A stretch of 64,000 nt of DNA from M3007 sp046296435 (GCA_046296435.1 JBKBLI010000011.1:1-64000); one strand, 5' to 3'; counted from the first letter of the stretch, positions 52,572 to 61,978 are shown. Notes: generated by a model from the sequence alone, not told the origin. Numbers and translations are program-made.

Positions 52572-54002
52572 TCAGGCGTTTTCTTCGGGTTTCGTCACTT
52601 GAGCGCTCTGCGTTTCGTGAGCGTGCTTTCTGGCTTTGGGACCGATGTACTGGTCGCCGGCTACTTTGAGGATTGATTTTACCTCGGCTATAGCAACCAC
52701 CGGCGCCACGCGGGTAAAAATCATGTACAGCACAAAGAATAGACCGATGGTTCCCATGAACATACAGATCTCTACCCAACTCGGGCTGTAATAGCTCCAG
52801 GATGAGGGCAGGAAGTCGCGGGCGAGGGTCGTAGCAATGATAACAAAGCGCTCAAACCACATACCGATATTTACGACGATGCTCAGGAAGAAGGTCCACC
52901 AAATGCTACGGCGAATCTTGCGCGACCAGAATAACTGCGGCGCTACCACGTTGCAGAACATCATACCAAAATAAGACCACCAGTAAATACCAAAAACACG
53001 ATTGTAAAAGGCAAACTGCTCGTAAATGAACCCGGAATACCAGGAGATAAACAATTCGGTCAAATACGCAACGCCAACAATGGTTCCGGTGAGTACAATG
53101 ACCTTGTTCATCGACTCGATGTGGTTCATGGTGATATATTCCTGCAAGCCCAGCACCTTTCGGGTGATTACCATCAATGTCTGCACCATCGCAAATCCGG
53201 AGAAGATAGCGCCCGCCACGAAGTAAGGTGGGAAAATGGTCGTGTGCCAGCCCGGAACAACCGAAGTCGCAAAGTCAAAAGATACGATGGTGTGCACCGA
53301 AAGTACCAGCGGCGTAGAGATGCCGGCAAGAATGAGCGAAAGGGACTCCCAACGTTGCCAGTGCTTGGCGCTACCCGTCCAGCCGAACGAAAATGTCTCG
53401 TACATCTTACGGCGAAAACCGGTGGCGCGATCGCGAACGGTAGCCAAATCAGGCACCAGACCGGTGTACCAGAACAACAGGGATACCGTAAAGTATGTCG
53501 AAATAGCAAATACGTCCCAAAGCAGCGGCGAATTGAAATTCACCCACAGCGGGCCGCGAGTATTAGGGAATGGAAAAATGAAAAAAGCCAGCCAAACGCG
53601 TCCCATGTGAAGAATTGGAAACTGTCCGGCGCATATTACTGCAAAGATGGTCATAGCCTCGGCTGCTCGGTTAACACCCGTGCGCCAGCGTTGACGAAAC
53701 AAAAGCAGGATGGCAGAAATCAGCGTACCAGCGTGACCGATACCGATCCACCAAACGAAGTTGGTGATGTCCCAACCCCAGTTGATGGTGCGGTTGAGAT
53801 TCCACACGCCGATACCCTTCCAGATGAGCCAAACCACCGTGAACAAATACAGACCTAAAAACGCTGAGGCCACCGAAAAAGCGATGATCCACTCGCGGGA
53901 GGGCGCTCTCTCGGTCGGCGAGCACAAGTCTTCCGTAATCTGATGATAAGACTTGCCGCCTTCAATCAACACGTGCCTTACAGGCGCTACTGGTTGAGAC
54001 AT
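52572..54002 (-). CDS. actC: Alternative complex III subunit ActC (NrfD-like)
   Basis: Quinol-binding membrane subunit of 476 residues with about ten helices. Visible segments: ITEDLCSPTERAPSREWIIAFSVASAFLGLYLFTVVWLI, INWGWDITNFVWWIGIGHAGTLISAILLLFRQ, FPNTRGPLWVNFNSPLLWDVFAISTYF, HTIVSFDFATSVVPGWHTTIFPPYFVAGAIFSG and NIGMWFERFVIIATTL. These match the NrfD/PsrC family in the ActC form. A T9-C-A7 tract (54016-54032) lies directly upstream of its start, in the 36-base gap after actB. Confidence 0.95.
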   Translation of the reverse strand: MSQPVAPVRHVLIEGGKSYHQITEDLCSPTERAPSREWIIAFSVASAFLGLYLFTVVWLIWKGIGVWNLNRTINWGWDITNFVWWIGIGHAGTLISAILLLFRQRWRTGVNRAAEAMTIFAVICAGQFPILHMGRVWLAFFIFPFPNTRGPLWVNFNSPLLWDVFAISTYFTVSLLFWYTGLVPDLATVRDRATGFRRKMYETFSFGWTGSAKHWQRWESLSLILAGISTPLVLSVHTIVSFDFATSVVPGWHTTIFPPYFVAGAIFSGFAMVQTLMVITRKVLGLQEYITMNHIESMNKVIVLTGTIVGVAYLTELFISWYSGFIYEQFAFYNRVFGIYWWSYFGMMFCNVVAPQLFWSRKIRRSIWWTFFLSIVVNIGMWFERFVIIATTLARDFLPSSWSYYSPSWVEICMFMGTIGLFFVLYMIFTRVAPVVAIAEVKSILKVAGDQYIGPKARKHAHETQSAQVTKPEENA

Positions 54003-54038
54003 ATTGAACTGTATGTTTTTTTTTCAAAAAAAGTTTGA

Positions 54039-57000
54039 TCAAGAGAGCAGCGATTCGTTGCTGTTATACACCTTGGCAGAGTAGTCCACATTAGAGCGCA
54101 CGTTGATCTCTTCTAAGACGGTGTAGTTCAATGGTCCATTTTTCATCTTGCTGATCTGGCTGTTTGGATTGTTGACATTGCCAAAAATGATAGCGCCGGT
54201 TGGACAAGCCGTCTGGCAAGCCGTGCGCACGTCGTTATCTTCGATCGTACGGCTTTCGCGTTTGGCCGTTAGCTTACCTTCCTGAATGCGCTGGATACAG
54301 AACGAGCACTTCTCAATCACGCCGCGCGAGCGAACCGTAACGTCCGGATTGAGCACCATGCGCACGAGATTGTCTGCATAGAAGGGTTTGTCGTCGCCGG
54401 CCGCGTGGAATACGCGCTCTTCGTTGGAGCCAAACAGGTCTGCGGTCGTGTAATCCAGCCAGTTGAAGCGGCGCACTTTGTAAGGGCAGTTGTTAGCGCA
54501 ATAACGCGTGCCGATGCAGCGGTTGTACGCCATTTGGTTCAGCCCCTCCATCGAGTGGTTGGTTGCATTTACCGGGCACACGTTCTCGCACGGCGCATTC
54601 TGGCAGTGCTGACACATCATGGGCTGATACACTGCGCGCGGATTCTCAAAATCGCCGTAGAAATAACGATCTATACGCAACCAGGTCATTTCGTGGTGGC
54701 GATTGATCTCTTTCTTACCTACTACAGGAACGTTGTTTTCGCTCACGCAAGCTACCTGACAAGCGCCGCACCCGATGCAGGCGTTCATGTCCACATACAT
54801 GCTCCAGTGTATGCCCGTATTGTAGTAGTCTGTCCGATCCGGGTACAAGGTTTCGTTGTTAAGCTCGGCGGATTTGGCGCGGAACTTTTCGATTTTTTTG
54901 GTAAAATCTTTCAAGTCCTTGACGTGCGACTGGAAGATAATCGAACGATCGGTCAGTGCGCCCTCAAAACCTTTCCAGCCAATAGAACGCTCGTCGGCGT
55001 TAACCGTTTCGCCTTTGTTGTTGACGCCGGCAACGCCCATGGTGTGGTGATGCTGCACGCAGGCGAAGTACTTGTCTTCTCCAACCTTGCCCGACACTTT
55101 GGCCTCCTTGGCAAAGTATTGAATCAAACCGCCATCGACCGATTGCCACGGGTTGACGTTCACGCCATAACCCACTCCGCATCCCCCCGACGTACGACCG
55201 CCGCCCAGCGCTATCGCTACCGTGCCGGGCATCTGGCCAAAAGTCTTGACGACGGTACAGCGAAGCGTTTTGCCGTTTACTTCCACATCCACTTGATCGC
55301 CATCTTTCAACTTTTTCCAACCGTATATATGGTTATCGCCATCCCACTCTACCGGGATATTGAGGTAATTCCCCCAGACCGTGCGGGTTACCGGATCGGG
55401 CATCTCCTGCAGCCAGGGGTTGTGTGCAAACTGACCGTTGCCGATATTTACGGTCTCGTAAAAAGAGATTTCAACCTCGGCGTTCGAAGGCTGCGTCACG
55501 CCGTTGGCGCTGACCGAACCGGAGAAGCTCACCGTGCGGGTCGCAGGCGGGAGCGTGAGCACGCCGTCGTGCAGGCACATATCCCAAAAGGCTGCGGTTG
55601 TAACGTACTTGTTTTGTTTTGAAAACAATACGCTCGCCCAATGGGACTTGAGGTATTGGTAATAGGGTTGATCGTCCTGGCGATTCAGATTTGCGCTATC
55701 GGCCCATTCGAGCAAACTGTGCGGCGCTTGACGGGTATCGAACAAAGGCGCAATGGCGGGCTGCATGAGGCTGTAATGGCCATCTTTGGGCATGGCGTCG
55801 CCCCAGGACTCAAGCAAATGGTGGTCAGGCGCGATATAATTGCACATCGCCGTGGTCTCATCCATGATTCCGGATAGCGAAATACGGGTTCCAACCTTAG
55901 CGAAAGCGGCGACAAATTTATCGGCATTCGGCAACTCATATGCCGGGTTAGCCTCCCAGATGATGACGTTGGCGATTTGTCCGGCGTTCATTTCTTCGAT
56001 CAGACGCATCATTTCGCGCTCGTCGCCCTGACGCTGGTAAGATGCCTCGCTGAAGTCGATCGTGGCGTTGATATTGCCCAACATATCGTTGATCTTGTTG
56101 ACGAGCATTTGCTCGGCGATATTGTTGGTCCCGCACAAGACAAGCGACTTACCTTTGGCGTTCAGCAGATCTTTGGCGGCGGCGGCAATGCCTTTTGCGG
56201 CTTTGTCGTTCAGCTTGGGGCCGCCAATGCCGGCATTGCCTGTCGCTGAAGCGATCGCGTTGTACAGGGCGCAAATGGCGGCGCCCATTTCGCTGGGGCG
56301 TGCCATGATCCGGTTGTCGGCATTGGAGCCGGTGAGCGTCATGGCGCTCTCCACTTGATAGTGGCGCGACATGCGCGGATTTTTTACATCCTTAATCTTG
56401 CGACGCTCAGCGTATGCGCGGGCGTATTCGACCGGACTAATCCAGGAGCCCAGAAAATCGGCGCCAAAAGAAACAATCACGTCTGCCTGCTCGAACTTGA
56501 AGGAGGGAATGGCGCGAATGCCGAAGTTTTGCTGATTGGCGGCCAGCATAGCCGACGCGCTGACGGGATCGTAAACCACGGCGCGCGCATTGGGATACTT
56601 GGCCAGAAACTCATCCAGCGCCATTTTAGCCGTTGGGCTAATGTTGGTACCCATAATGATGCGGGTATTGCCCTTGGCGAGCTTGGCTTTGATTTCGCGA
56701 TCCAGATCGTCCCATTTCTTGCGATCCAATTCACCGTCGGCCAGCATGCCCGGTCCTTGGGTGCGGCGGTTGTCGTACAGGCTCAGTACCAATGCCTGAG
56801 CGCGCGCGCTGGTGCCGCCATGCGTAACGCCGCTAAGCGAGTTTCCTTCGATCTTGATCGGACGACCCTCGCGGGTTTTCACCAAAATAGCGCAATAATC
56901 GCCGCCTTTTACGTAAGTAGAGGCGTAATAATTGGCTACCCCGGGCACGATATCGTCGGGCTTGACCACGTATGGAATGACGCGACGAACCGGGATCTCG

Positions 57001-57188
57001 CAGGAAGCAGCTACTGTTGCGGCGCCCAAACCGAATCCAAGCAATTTGAGAAAATCGCGGCGACTGGCAGTCCATTGACCGTCCGTTTCATCAATATGTT
57101 CGAGTTGAAACTCTTGCCCTGCCGACTTGAGAAAATTTTCATCTCGGGTCAAGTCTTCAGAACCAATCCAGATATTATCTTGGCTCAT
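54039..57188 (-). CDS. actB: Alternative complex III subunit ActB (molybdopterin-like and FeS fusion)
   Basis: A 1049-residue exported iron-sulfur protein. The N-terminus carries a twin-arginine-like signal (SRRDFLKLLGFGLGAATVAASC, Arg43-Arg44, ending at Cys63). The large middle part resembles molybdopterin oxidoreductases but is known to lack the cofactor in this family. From about residue 800 come four ferredoxin clusters: CIGCGACQVACVSEN, MCQHCQNAPCENVCPV, CIGTRYCANNCPY and CSFCIQRIQEGK with ACQTACPTGAI. Electrons pass through these clusters to the ActA hemes. ATG 57188 (MSQDNIWIG) is used, since the longer frame overlaps actA. Confidence 0.95.
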   Translation of the reverse strand: MSQDNIWIGSEDLTRDENFLKSAGQEFQLEHIDETDGQWTASRRDFLKLLGFGLGAATVAASCEIPVRRVIPYVVKPDDIVPGVANYYASTYVKGGDYCAILVKTREGRPIKIEGNSLSGVTHGGTSARAQALVLSLYDNRRTQGPGMLADGELDRKKWDDLDREIKAKLAKGNTRIIMGTNISPTAKMALDEFLAKYPNARAVVYDPVSASAMLAANQQNFGIRAIPSFKFEQADVIVSFGADFLGSWISPVEYARAYAERRKIKDVKNPRMSRHYQVESAMTLTGSNADNRIMARPSEMGAAICALYNAIASATGNAGIGGPKLNDKAAKGIAAAAKDLLNAKGKSLVLCGTNNIAEQMLVNKINDMLGNINATIDFSEASYQRQGDEREMMRLIEEMNAGQIANVIIWEANPAYELPNADKFVAAFAKVGTRISLSGIMDETTAMCNYIAPDHHLLESWGDAMPKDGHYSLMQPAIAPLFDTRQAPHSLLEWADSANLNRQDDQPYYQYLKSHWASVLFSKQNKYVTTAAFWDMCLHDGVLTLPPATRTVSFSGSVSANGVTQPSNAEVEISFYETVNIGNGQFAHNPWLQEMPDPVTRTVWGNYLNIPVEWDGDNHIYGWKKLKDGDQVDVEVNGKTLRCTVVKTFGQMPGTVAIALGGGRTSGGCGVGYGVNVNPWQSVDGGLIQYFAKEAKVSGKVGEDKYFACVQHHHTMGVAGVNNKGETVNADERSIGWKGFEGALTDRSIIFQSHVKDLKDFTKKIEKFRAKSAELNNETLYPDRTDYYNTGIHWSMYVDMNACIGCGACQVACVSENNVPVVGKKEINRHHEMTWLRIDRYFYGDFENPRAVYQPMMCQHCQNAPCENVCPVNATNHSMEGLNQMAYNRCIGTRYCANNCPYKVRRFNWLDYTTADLFGSNEERVFHAAGDDKPFYADNLVRMVLNPDVTVRSRGVIEKCSFCIQRIQEGKLTAKRESRTIEDNDVRTACQTACPTGAIIFGNVNNPNSQISKMKNGPLNYTVLEEINVRSNVDYSAKVYNSNESLLS

Positions 57189-57238
57189 ATCGTTCGTTGA
57201 TAGTTGAATGCTTGTTGCAAAATTTCTTTTCGACGGAA

Positions 57239-58669
57239 TCAATAGTGGCATTTTTGGCATTCCAGACCGCCAATATCTTCTACATAAATTTTGTCCAACG
57301 ACGATTCCGGTTTACCCACAGAGGCTTTGTGCATCTTGATAAATTCCGGATTGTAGTCCTTGTAAAAACCGTTGTCGGCAAATTTCACTTCCGTTTCGCG
57401 GTGGCAGTTGATACACCAGCCCATACCCAAAGTAGAATATTGATAAACGACGTCCATCTCTTCGATAGGACCATGGCATTTTTGGCACTCAACTTTGCCC
57501 ACCGCTACGTGTTGCGCGTGGTTGAAATAAGCGTGATCAGCCAAATTGTGAATGCGGATCCATTCGATTGGCCCCTGAATTTTACCGTTTGAATCGTTCT
57601 TGAGCGCCTTGACAATACCTTCCCACTGTGTTTCCATAGTCACGCGACCATTGTCGTCCATGGCGGTCAATCCTTTCTCTTCCATGTAGGCTTGCCCGAT
57701 CCACTTTTTGTAGAGCTCTTCGATTTTCTGCTCATCCCAATTCTCGTAATCCTCAATGTATTTGCCGCTGATGGGATCGAACCCGATCGAAGCATATATT
57801 TTGGTGATTTCGGAGGTGCCTGACTTTGGACCCACCTTCACCACCGAGTGGCAATTCATGCAAGTGTTGGCTCCGGGGATGGACGAGTGCTTTGAGCGGC
57901 GTGCCGAGTCGTGGCAATACTGACAGTCAATTTTGTTTTGGCCGGAGTGAATCTTGTGGCTGAACCAGATTGGCTGATCGGGCATATAGTCTTGCTGACG
58001 CTGCATACGCGTCGCATTGTCCACGGTGCGATAGCCAAGCAGCAGGGTCATTGCAAAAACCAAAAAAGCAATGAAGCCTTTGCTGCTCAAAGTATCAACC
58101 CAGCTCTTATTGATGGGCTGCTCGCCGGCCTGAACGCGGGCAATGTTGTTGAGGTTGTCAACAATACGCATCAAAGCGAAAGCCAACATCCCCAAGACAA
58201 AGGCCAAACCGACAAAAAGCCAGTAATTGTTGCTTTTTTGCGGAGCGGCTACATCTCCGGCTGCGCCGCCCGGCACGGCTGCGGCCGCGGCGCCGGCCCC
58301 GGAAGCGACCTCGTTCACGTACAATAGGATGCTCTCGATTTGATTGTCGGTCAATCCCGTGAAGTTGTTCATGATGGTGGGCTTCCACTCATTCCATAGC
58401 GCAACAGCGCGAGGATGACCCTCCTTGATCATCACTTGCGACTGCCGAATCCATTTGTACAAGTCAGTGCGAGGGAATGCAGCCCAACGCTCTTCCGTGC
58501 CTGCAAGCGCAGGTCCGGTCAACTTAGACTTCATGTCTCGCGCATGGCATGCGCTGCAGTTCGCGGCAAACAATTCTTTACCCTCTGAAGCAGAAGGCTG
58601 CGCCTGAACTGCGCCAAACGAAAAGGCACAAAGTAGCGCAATAACCCCAAAAATGCGTTTGAATAGCAT
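57239..58669 (-). CDS. actA: Alternative complex III subunit ActA (hexaheme: mono-heme domain plus pentaheme domain)
   Basis: A 476-residue cytochrome c. The signal peptide is MLFKRIFGVIALLCAFSFGAVQA. Then comes a mono-heme cytochrome c domain with C38SACH, a Gly/Ala-rich linker, and two transmembrane helices (YWLFVGLAFVLGMLAFALMRIV; GFIAFLVFAMTLLLGYRTV). A five-heme domain follows with CQYCH, CMNCH, CQKCH, CINCH and a terminal CQKCHY. The five-heme part collects electrons from ActB. The extra N-terminal heme could shuttle them to the oxidase, whose subunit II has no cytochrome domain. It is the first gene of the act-cox operon. Confidence 0.95.
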   Translation of the reverse strand: MLFKRIFGVIALLCAFSFGAVQAQPSASEGKELFAANCSACHARDMKSKLTGPALAGTEERWAAFPRTDLYKWIRQSQVMIKEGHPRAVALWNEWKPTIMNNFTGLTDNQIESILLYVNEVASGAGAAAAAVPGGAAGDVAAPQKSNNYWLFVGLAFVLGMLAFALMRIVDNLNNIARVQAGEQPINKSWVDTLSSKGFIAFLVFAMTLLLGYRTVDNATRMQRQQDYMPDQPIWFSHKIHSGQNKIDCQYCHDSARRSKHSSIPGANTCMNCHSVVKVGPKSGTSEITKIYASIGFDPISGKYIEDYENWDEQKIEELYKKWIGQAYMEEKGLTAMDDNGRVTMETQWEGIVKALKNDSNGKIQGPIEWIRIHNLADHAYFNHAQHVAVGKVECQKCHGPIEEMDVVYQYSTLGMGWCINCHRETEVKFADNGFYKDYNPEFIKMHKASVGKPESSLDKIYVEDIGGLECQKCHY

Positions 58670-58757
58670 ATGAATCAGACAAATATTATTTTTTGTATCC
58701 GGCTTGGATCAATTGGACAAAAAATTTTGAAAACTCAAAGTCATATTTTTGTCACCG

Positions 58758-58765
58758 CAAAAGTA
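58758..58765 (-). promoter_or_regulatory. Second -7 element (TACTTTTG) upstream of actA
   Basis: An exact TAnnTTTG match on the minus strand 88 bases before the actA ATG. It lacks a well-spaced TTG, so it is the weaker of two candidates. Confidence 0.35.
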
Positions 58766-58877
58766 TCACGACTTTTACAATTGCAGGCGCGATTTGTTAA
58801 AAGCGTAAATTATTTAGACGAATTCTATTTGCGTTTTTTCGCCATCGCACCTGACAAAGGCGCCAGAAAAAGCGCGG

Positions 58878-58906
58878 CAAAGGTAAAGCGATTCATGACT
58901 TTACAA
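58878..58906 (-). promoter_or_regulatory. Promoter candidate of the act-cox operon (TTG-N18-TACCTTTG)
   Basis: On the minus strand TTG (58906-58904), an 18-base spacer and TACCTTTG (58885-58878) fit the Bacteroidetes consensus. The leader to actA would be about 205 bases, long enough for regulation. Confidence 0.5.
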
Positions 58907-58988
58907 GTAGGTTTTTGTTTTTTTCTGCGAGGCGCGGTTTTAGTCTTACCTTCGCGGCCATTACAAGACTTAACCATCGCCAATTTTT

Positions 58989-60269
58989 ATGGATGCCAAC
59001 GCACGTATTTACGTAGATTCTGAGATAGGACGCCTTCGAAAAGTAATCGTTCACCGACCCGACGAAGGTATTGCCCGCATTACGCCCAAACGCGCAGGCG
59101 AATTGCTCTTTGACGATATCGTGCACCTCCCCAACATGCAAGAAGAGCATGACGTGTTCGTGAAAGTGTTGGAGTTGTTTTTAGGCAAAGAAAATGTACT
59201 TAAAGTACACGACTTGCTCGCCGAAAGTACACGGGACGAAGAAAGCAAGTATGAGGTGATCAACAAAATTACCGATTTCGAAGAGTTGCCTTACTCCTTT
59301 ATCCCCCGACTCGCCGGACTTTCGCCCGAGCAACTGGCCGACACGCTGATCACCGGCTATCTCGAACCCGAAGACCGCATACTCTTCGATCCCATACCCA
59401 ACCTGATATTTACGCGAGATATTGCCGTGACGATCAAAGACTATGTTTTGATCACCAAGGCGGCCAAATCGGCCCGATTTCGCGAAAACTTCCTCACCAG
59501 ATTGATATTCAGCAGCCACCCGGTCTTTCGCAAGCTCAAAGCCGACGGCAAAACCATCAACCTCAACCGCGTGGACAAATTCCCGCCTTCCAAAAAAGGC
59601 GAAACCATCAGCATCGAAGGCGGAGATGTGATGATGCTGACGCCCGATTACTTGCTGATCGGATGCTCGGAGCGAACCAACAACTATGCGTTGCAACTGA
59701 TCAAGGATCATTTGTTCGACCGGGGGATCATCAAAAATGTCGTACAAGTCAATATTCCCGCCGAACGCACCTACATGCACATCGATACGGTGTTCACCCA
59801 AATCAACGCCAACCACCTCGTCGGGTTCAAACCCATCGTGCAGGACGGCTTCGGCTCCTTCGTGGATGTATATCGCCACACGGGCGAAGAAATAGAATAT
59901 CCTTGCCTCAAGGACTTCCTCCTCAACGAAATCAATCCGAAGATGGAGTTCATCTGGGCCGGGCGCGGCGAAAGCCCCTATCAGGAGCGCGAACAATGGA
60001 CCGACGGTTGTAACCTGGTAGCGCTCAAGCCGGGAGTGGCCATCACTTACGACCGCAACCCAGTCACTGAACGCGCATTCAAAGAAATAGGCTACAAAGT
60101 GATTAAAGCGGAAAAAATCATCAAAGATATTGAAAGTGGAAAAATCACTCCCGAAAGCGTTGAAAATACCATCATTACCATTCCCTCCAACGAATTGTCG
60201 CGCGCAAGGGGCGGCTCCCATTGTATGACATGCCCCATCGAGCGCGATCCGATCAATCCTGAAGCCTAA
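58989..60269 (+). CDS. arcA: Arginine deiminase family protein
   Basis: Hydrolyses arginine to citrulline and ammonia (426 aa, cytoplasmic). Active-site features: GRLRKVIVHRPDEG at the start, NLIFTRDIAVTI (Asp), EGGDVMMLTPDYLLIGCSERTN (Glu/Asp), His in RTYMHIDTVFTQI, and the C-terminal nucleophile Cys in RGGSHCMTCPIERD. All residues of the deiminase triad are present. No ornithine carbamoyltransferase or carbamate kinase gene is next to it, so the full ATP-yielding pathway is not shown here. It is followed nine bases later by lpxB, so the two are probably co-transcribed. Confidence 0.92.
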   Translation: MDANARIYVDSEIGRLRKVIVHRPDEGIARITPKRAGELLFDDIVHLPNMQEEHDVFVKVLELFLGKENVLKVHDLLAESTRDEESKYEVINKITDFEELPYSFIPRLAGLSPEQLADTLITGYLEPEDRILFDPIPNLIFTRDIAVTIKDYVLITKAAKSARFRENFLTRLIFSSHPVFRKLKADGKTINLNRVDKFPPSKKGETISIEGGDVMMLTPDYLLIGCSERTNNYALQLIKDHLFDRGIIKNVVQVNIPAERTYMHIDTVFTQINANHLVGFKPIVQDGFGSFVDVYRHTGEEIEYPCLKDFLLNEINPKMEFIWAGRGESPYQEREQWTDGCNLVALKPGVAITYDRNPVTERAFKEIGYKVIKAEKIIKDIESGKITPESVENTIITIPSNELSRARGGSHCMTCPIERDPINPEA

Positions 60270-60278
60270 AACGCAGCT

Positions 60279-61397
60279 ATGCGCTTTTATTTGATTGCCG
60301 GCGAGGCCTCGGGCGACCTACACGGCGCGGCGCTCATAGAGGCCCTGCGTCGATTGAAGCCAGACGTCCAAATCCGATGTTGGGGAGGCGATCGCATGGC
60401 GCAGGCGGGCGGCGTCGTGGCCAAGCACTATCGCGATCTGGCCTTTATGGGCTTTTGGGAAGTGCTCCGCAATTTGCGCGTTATACTCCGCAACTTGAAC
60501 TTCTGTAAAAAAGACATCCTCGCATTCGGACCCGACGCCATCGTGCTGATTGATTATCCGGGATTCAATCTCCGCATCGCCCGCTGGGCCAAAAAGCAAA
60601 ACATCCCAACGGTATATTACATTGCCCCTCAGGTTTGGGCCTGGCACGAGTCCCGTATCCCCGCCATGAGGCGCGATATCGACCGCTTATTGGTGATCCT
60701 GCCATTCGAGCAGGCTTTTTTTGAAAAAAATCAAATCCCTGCGCGTTACGTCGGGCATCCGCTCATGGAGCGCATCCCCGACGACGCTCCCCCACCCGCC
60801 CAACGCGAAAAACTCATTGCGCTGCTGCCGGGCAGCCGCCGACAGGAGATCGCCGCCATCCTGCCGCCCATGGTCGAAGCGGCGGCCGCCATGCCCGATT
60901 ACCGCTTCGTCGTGCTTTGCGCGGCGGCGCAGCCCGATGCGTTGTACGATCCGTGGCGCCACAAAGCGCCCAACGTTCAGTTTTACCGAGGCGATGCCTA
61001 TGCGCTGCTCAAGAGCGCCCGCGCCGCTCTGGTCAAATCTGGCACTTCAACGCTCGAAACAGCGCTCTGCAATACGCCGCAAGCAGTATGCTACAAGGGC
61101 AATCCCATCTCCTATCAGATTGCCCGCCGACTCGTAAAAACGCGCTACATCGCTCTGGTCAACCTCATCTTGGATCGCCCGCTTGTGCGCGAACTGATCC
61201 AACACGAACTGCATGCCCAAGCCCTTACCGAAGCCCTCGCTCACATCCTCCAACCTGACGAGACCGAACGGATCTGCGCCGGTTATGCAGAGCTTCGCTA
61301 CCTGCTCGGCGCCGACAACGCATCCGAAAATGCCGCAAGCGAAACGCTGCGTATTGCCCTAACCGGATCAAAGGAGCGCGGCCGGGGCGAAAGCTAA
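60279..61397 (+). CDS. lpxB: Lipid-A-disaccharide synthase
   Basis: Glycosyltransferase (GT19) that joins lipid X and UDP-diacylglucosamine in lipid A synthesis at the inner membrane. Visible motifs are RFYLIAGEASGDLHGAALIEAL, WGGDRMAQAGGVV, AFMGFWEVLRNL, VLIDYPGFNLRIA, YYIAPQVWAWHESRIPAMRRDIDRLLVILPFE, RYVGHPLMERI, IALLPGSRRQEI and KSGTSTLETALCNTPQAVCYKGN. The 372-residue length is normal. After LPFEQAF a T7-G-A7 tract encodes FFEKNQ, where most family members have a similar FYKK-like segment. Its presence supports a lipid A outer membrane. Confidence 0.96.
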   Translation: MRFYLIAGEASGDLHGAALIEALRRLKPDVQIRCWGGDRMAQAGGVVAKHYRDLAFMGFWEVLRNLRVILRNLNFCKKDILAFGPDAIVLIDYPGFNLRIARWAKKQNIPTVYYIAPQVWAWHESRIPAMRRDIDRLLVILPFEQAFFEKNQIPARYVGHPLMERIPDDAPPPAQREKLIALLPGSRRQEIAAILPPMVEAAAAMPDYRFVVLCAAAQPDALYDPWRHKAPNVQFYRGDAYALLKSARAALVKSGTSTLETALCNTPQAVCYKGNPISYQIARRLVKTRYIALVNLILDRPLVRELIQHELHAQALTEALAHILQPDETERICAGYAELRYLLGADNASENAASETLRIALTGSKERGRGES

Positions 61398-61524
61398 GCG
61401 CGCAGGACGCCGCAAACGCCGCACGGGCTACTTCCAAAGCGTATGGCCTGCAAAGCGCTTGAGCGCTTCGGAAGCTGAACAATTCGGCGCCTATCGCGTT
61501 TAAGGTTCACAAATACGGCAAAGA

Positions 61525-61716
61525 ATGTCTAAATCCAGCACGCCTCCTGATCCGCGACCGCTGGCGCCCGGCGAAGATTACTACATGGAATCGGGCTACA
61601 TGGTGTTCACGGAGCGATACCATCTCAAGCGCGGATTTTGCTGCGGAAGCGGCTGCCGGCACTGCCCGTGGCGCGGTTGCGACAAAAGAAACATTCCCGA
61701 TAAGAAAAGCAAATAG
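61525..61716 (+). CDS. DUF5522 family small Cys-rich protein (63 aa)
   Basis: The pattern EDYYMESGYMVFTERYHLKRGFCCGSGCRHCPWRGCDK is characteristic of DUF5522, short proteins widespread in Bacteria with a Cys cluster (FCCGSGCRHCPW) that probably binds a metal. The ATG lies 127 bases after lpxB. No function is known. Confidence 0.82.
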   Translation: MSKSSTPPDPRPLAPGEDYYMESGYMVFTERYHLKRGFCCGSGCRHCPWRGCDKRNIPDKKSK

Positions 61717-61923
61717 CGATTTGCAAAAGTTGCCCGGTCCGAAAGACGCACGGCTGGCTTTTCCTTTTTCTAAAAAAGGACGGTTTGCCGGCGCGGCGCT
61801 CCTCAACGTAGCGCTTTGCACGCGCGCTCAAATCCTACGCACCCCCCTGAGCCTCGTTTTTTCAGAAAAAAATATGAGCGGCGCTCGCCCTCTACACTCA
61901 TGCTCCATGGTCATTTAAAAAAA

Positions 61924-61969
61924 AACAGGGCGCTTGTCACATAACAACACGCGCCCTGTTCCTTTTTTT
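61924..61969. terminator. Bidirectional terminator
   Basis: AACAGGGCGC (61924-61933) pairs with GCGCCCTGTT (61951-61960). A T run follows on the plus strand after CC, and on the minus strand nine T follow the stem, so it ends the glycosyltransferase gene at 61979. Confidence 0.85.
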
Positions 61970-61978
61970 TTGCAAAAA

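Larger units (their letters stand above)
58670..58988. other. Divergent intergenic region between actA and arginine deiminase
   Basis: 319 A/T-rich bases holding the promoter candidates of the act-cox operon on the minus strand. On the plus strand the only hint is a near-consensus TACCTTCG about 40 bases before the deiminase ATG. No gene is seen. Confidence 0.6.

Noticed and set aside
54405..55622. A 405-codon plus-strand frame inside actB
   Set aside because: It is a shadow of the high-GC actB coding frame; actB shows all its FeS motifs.
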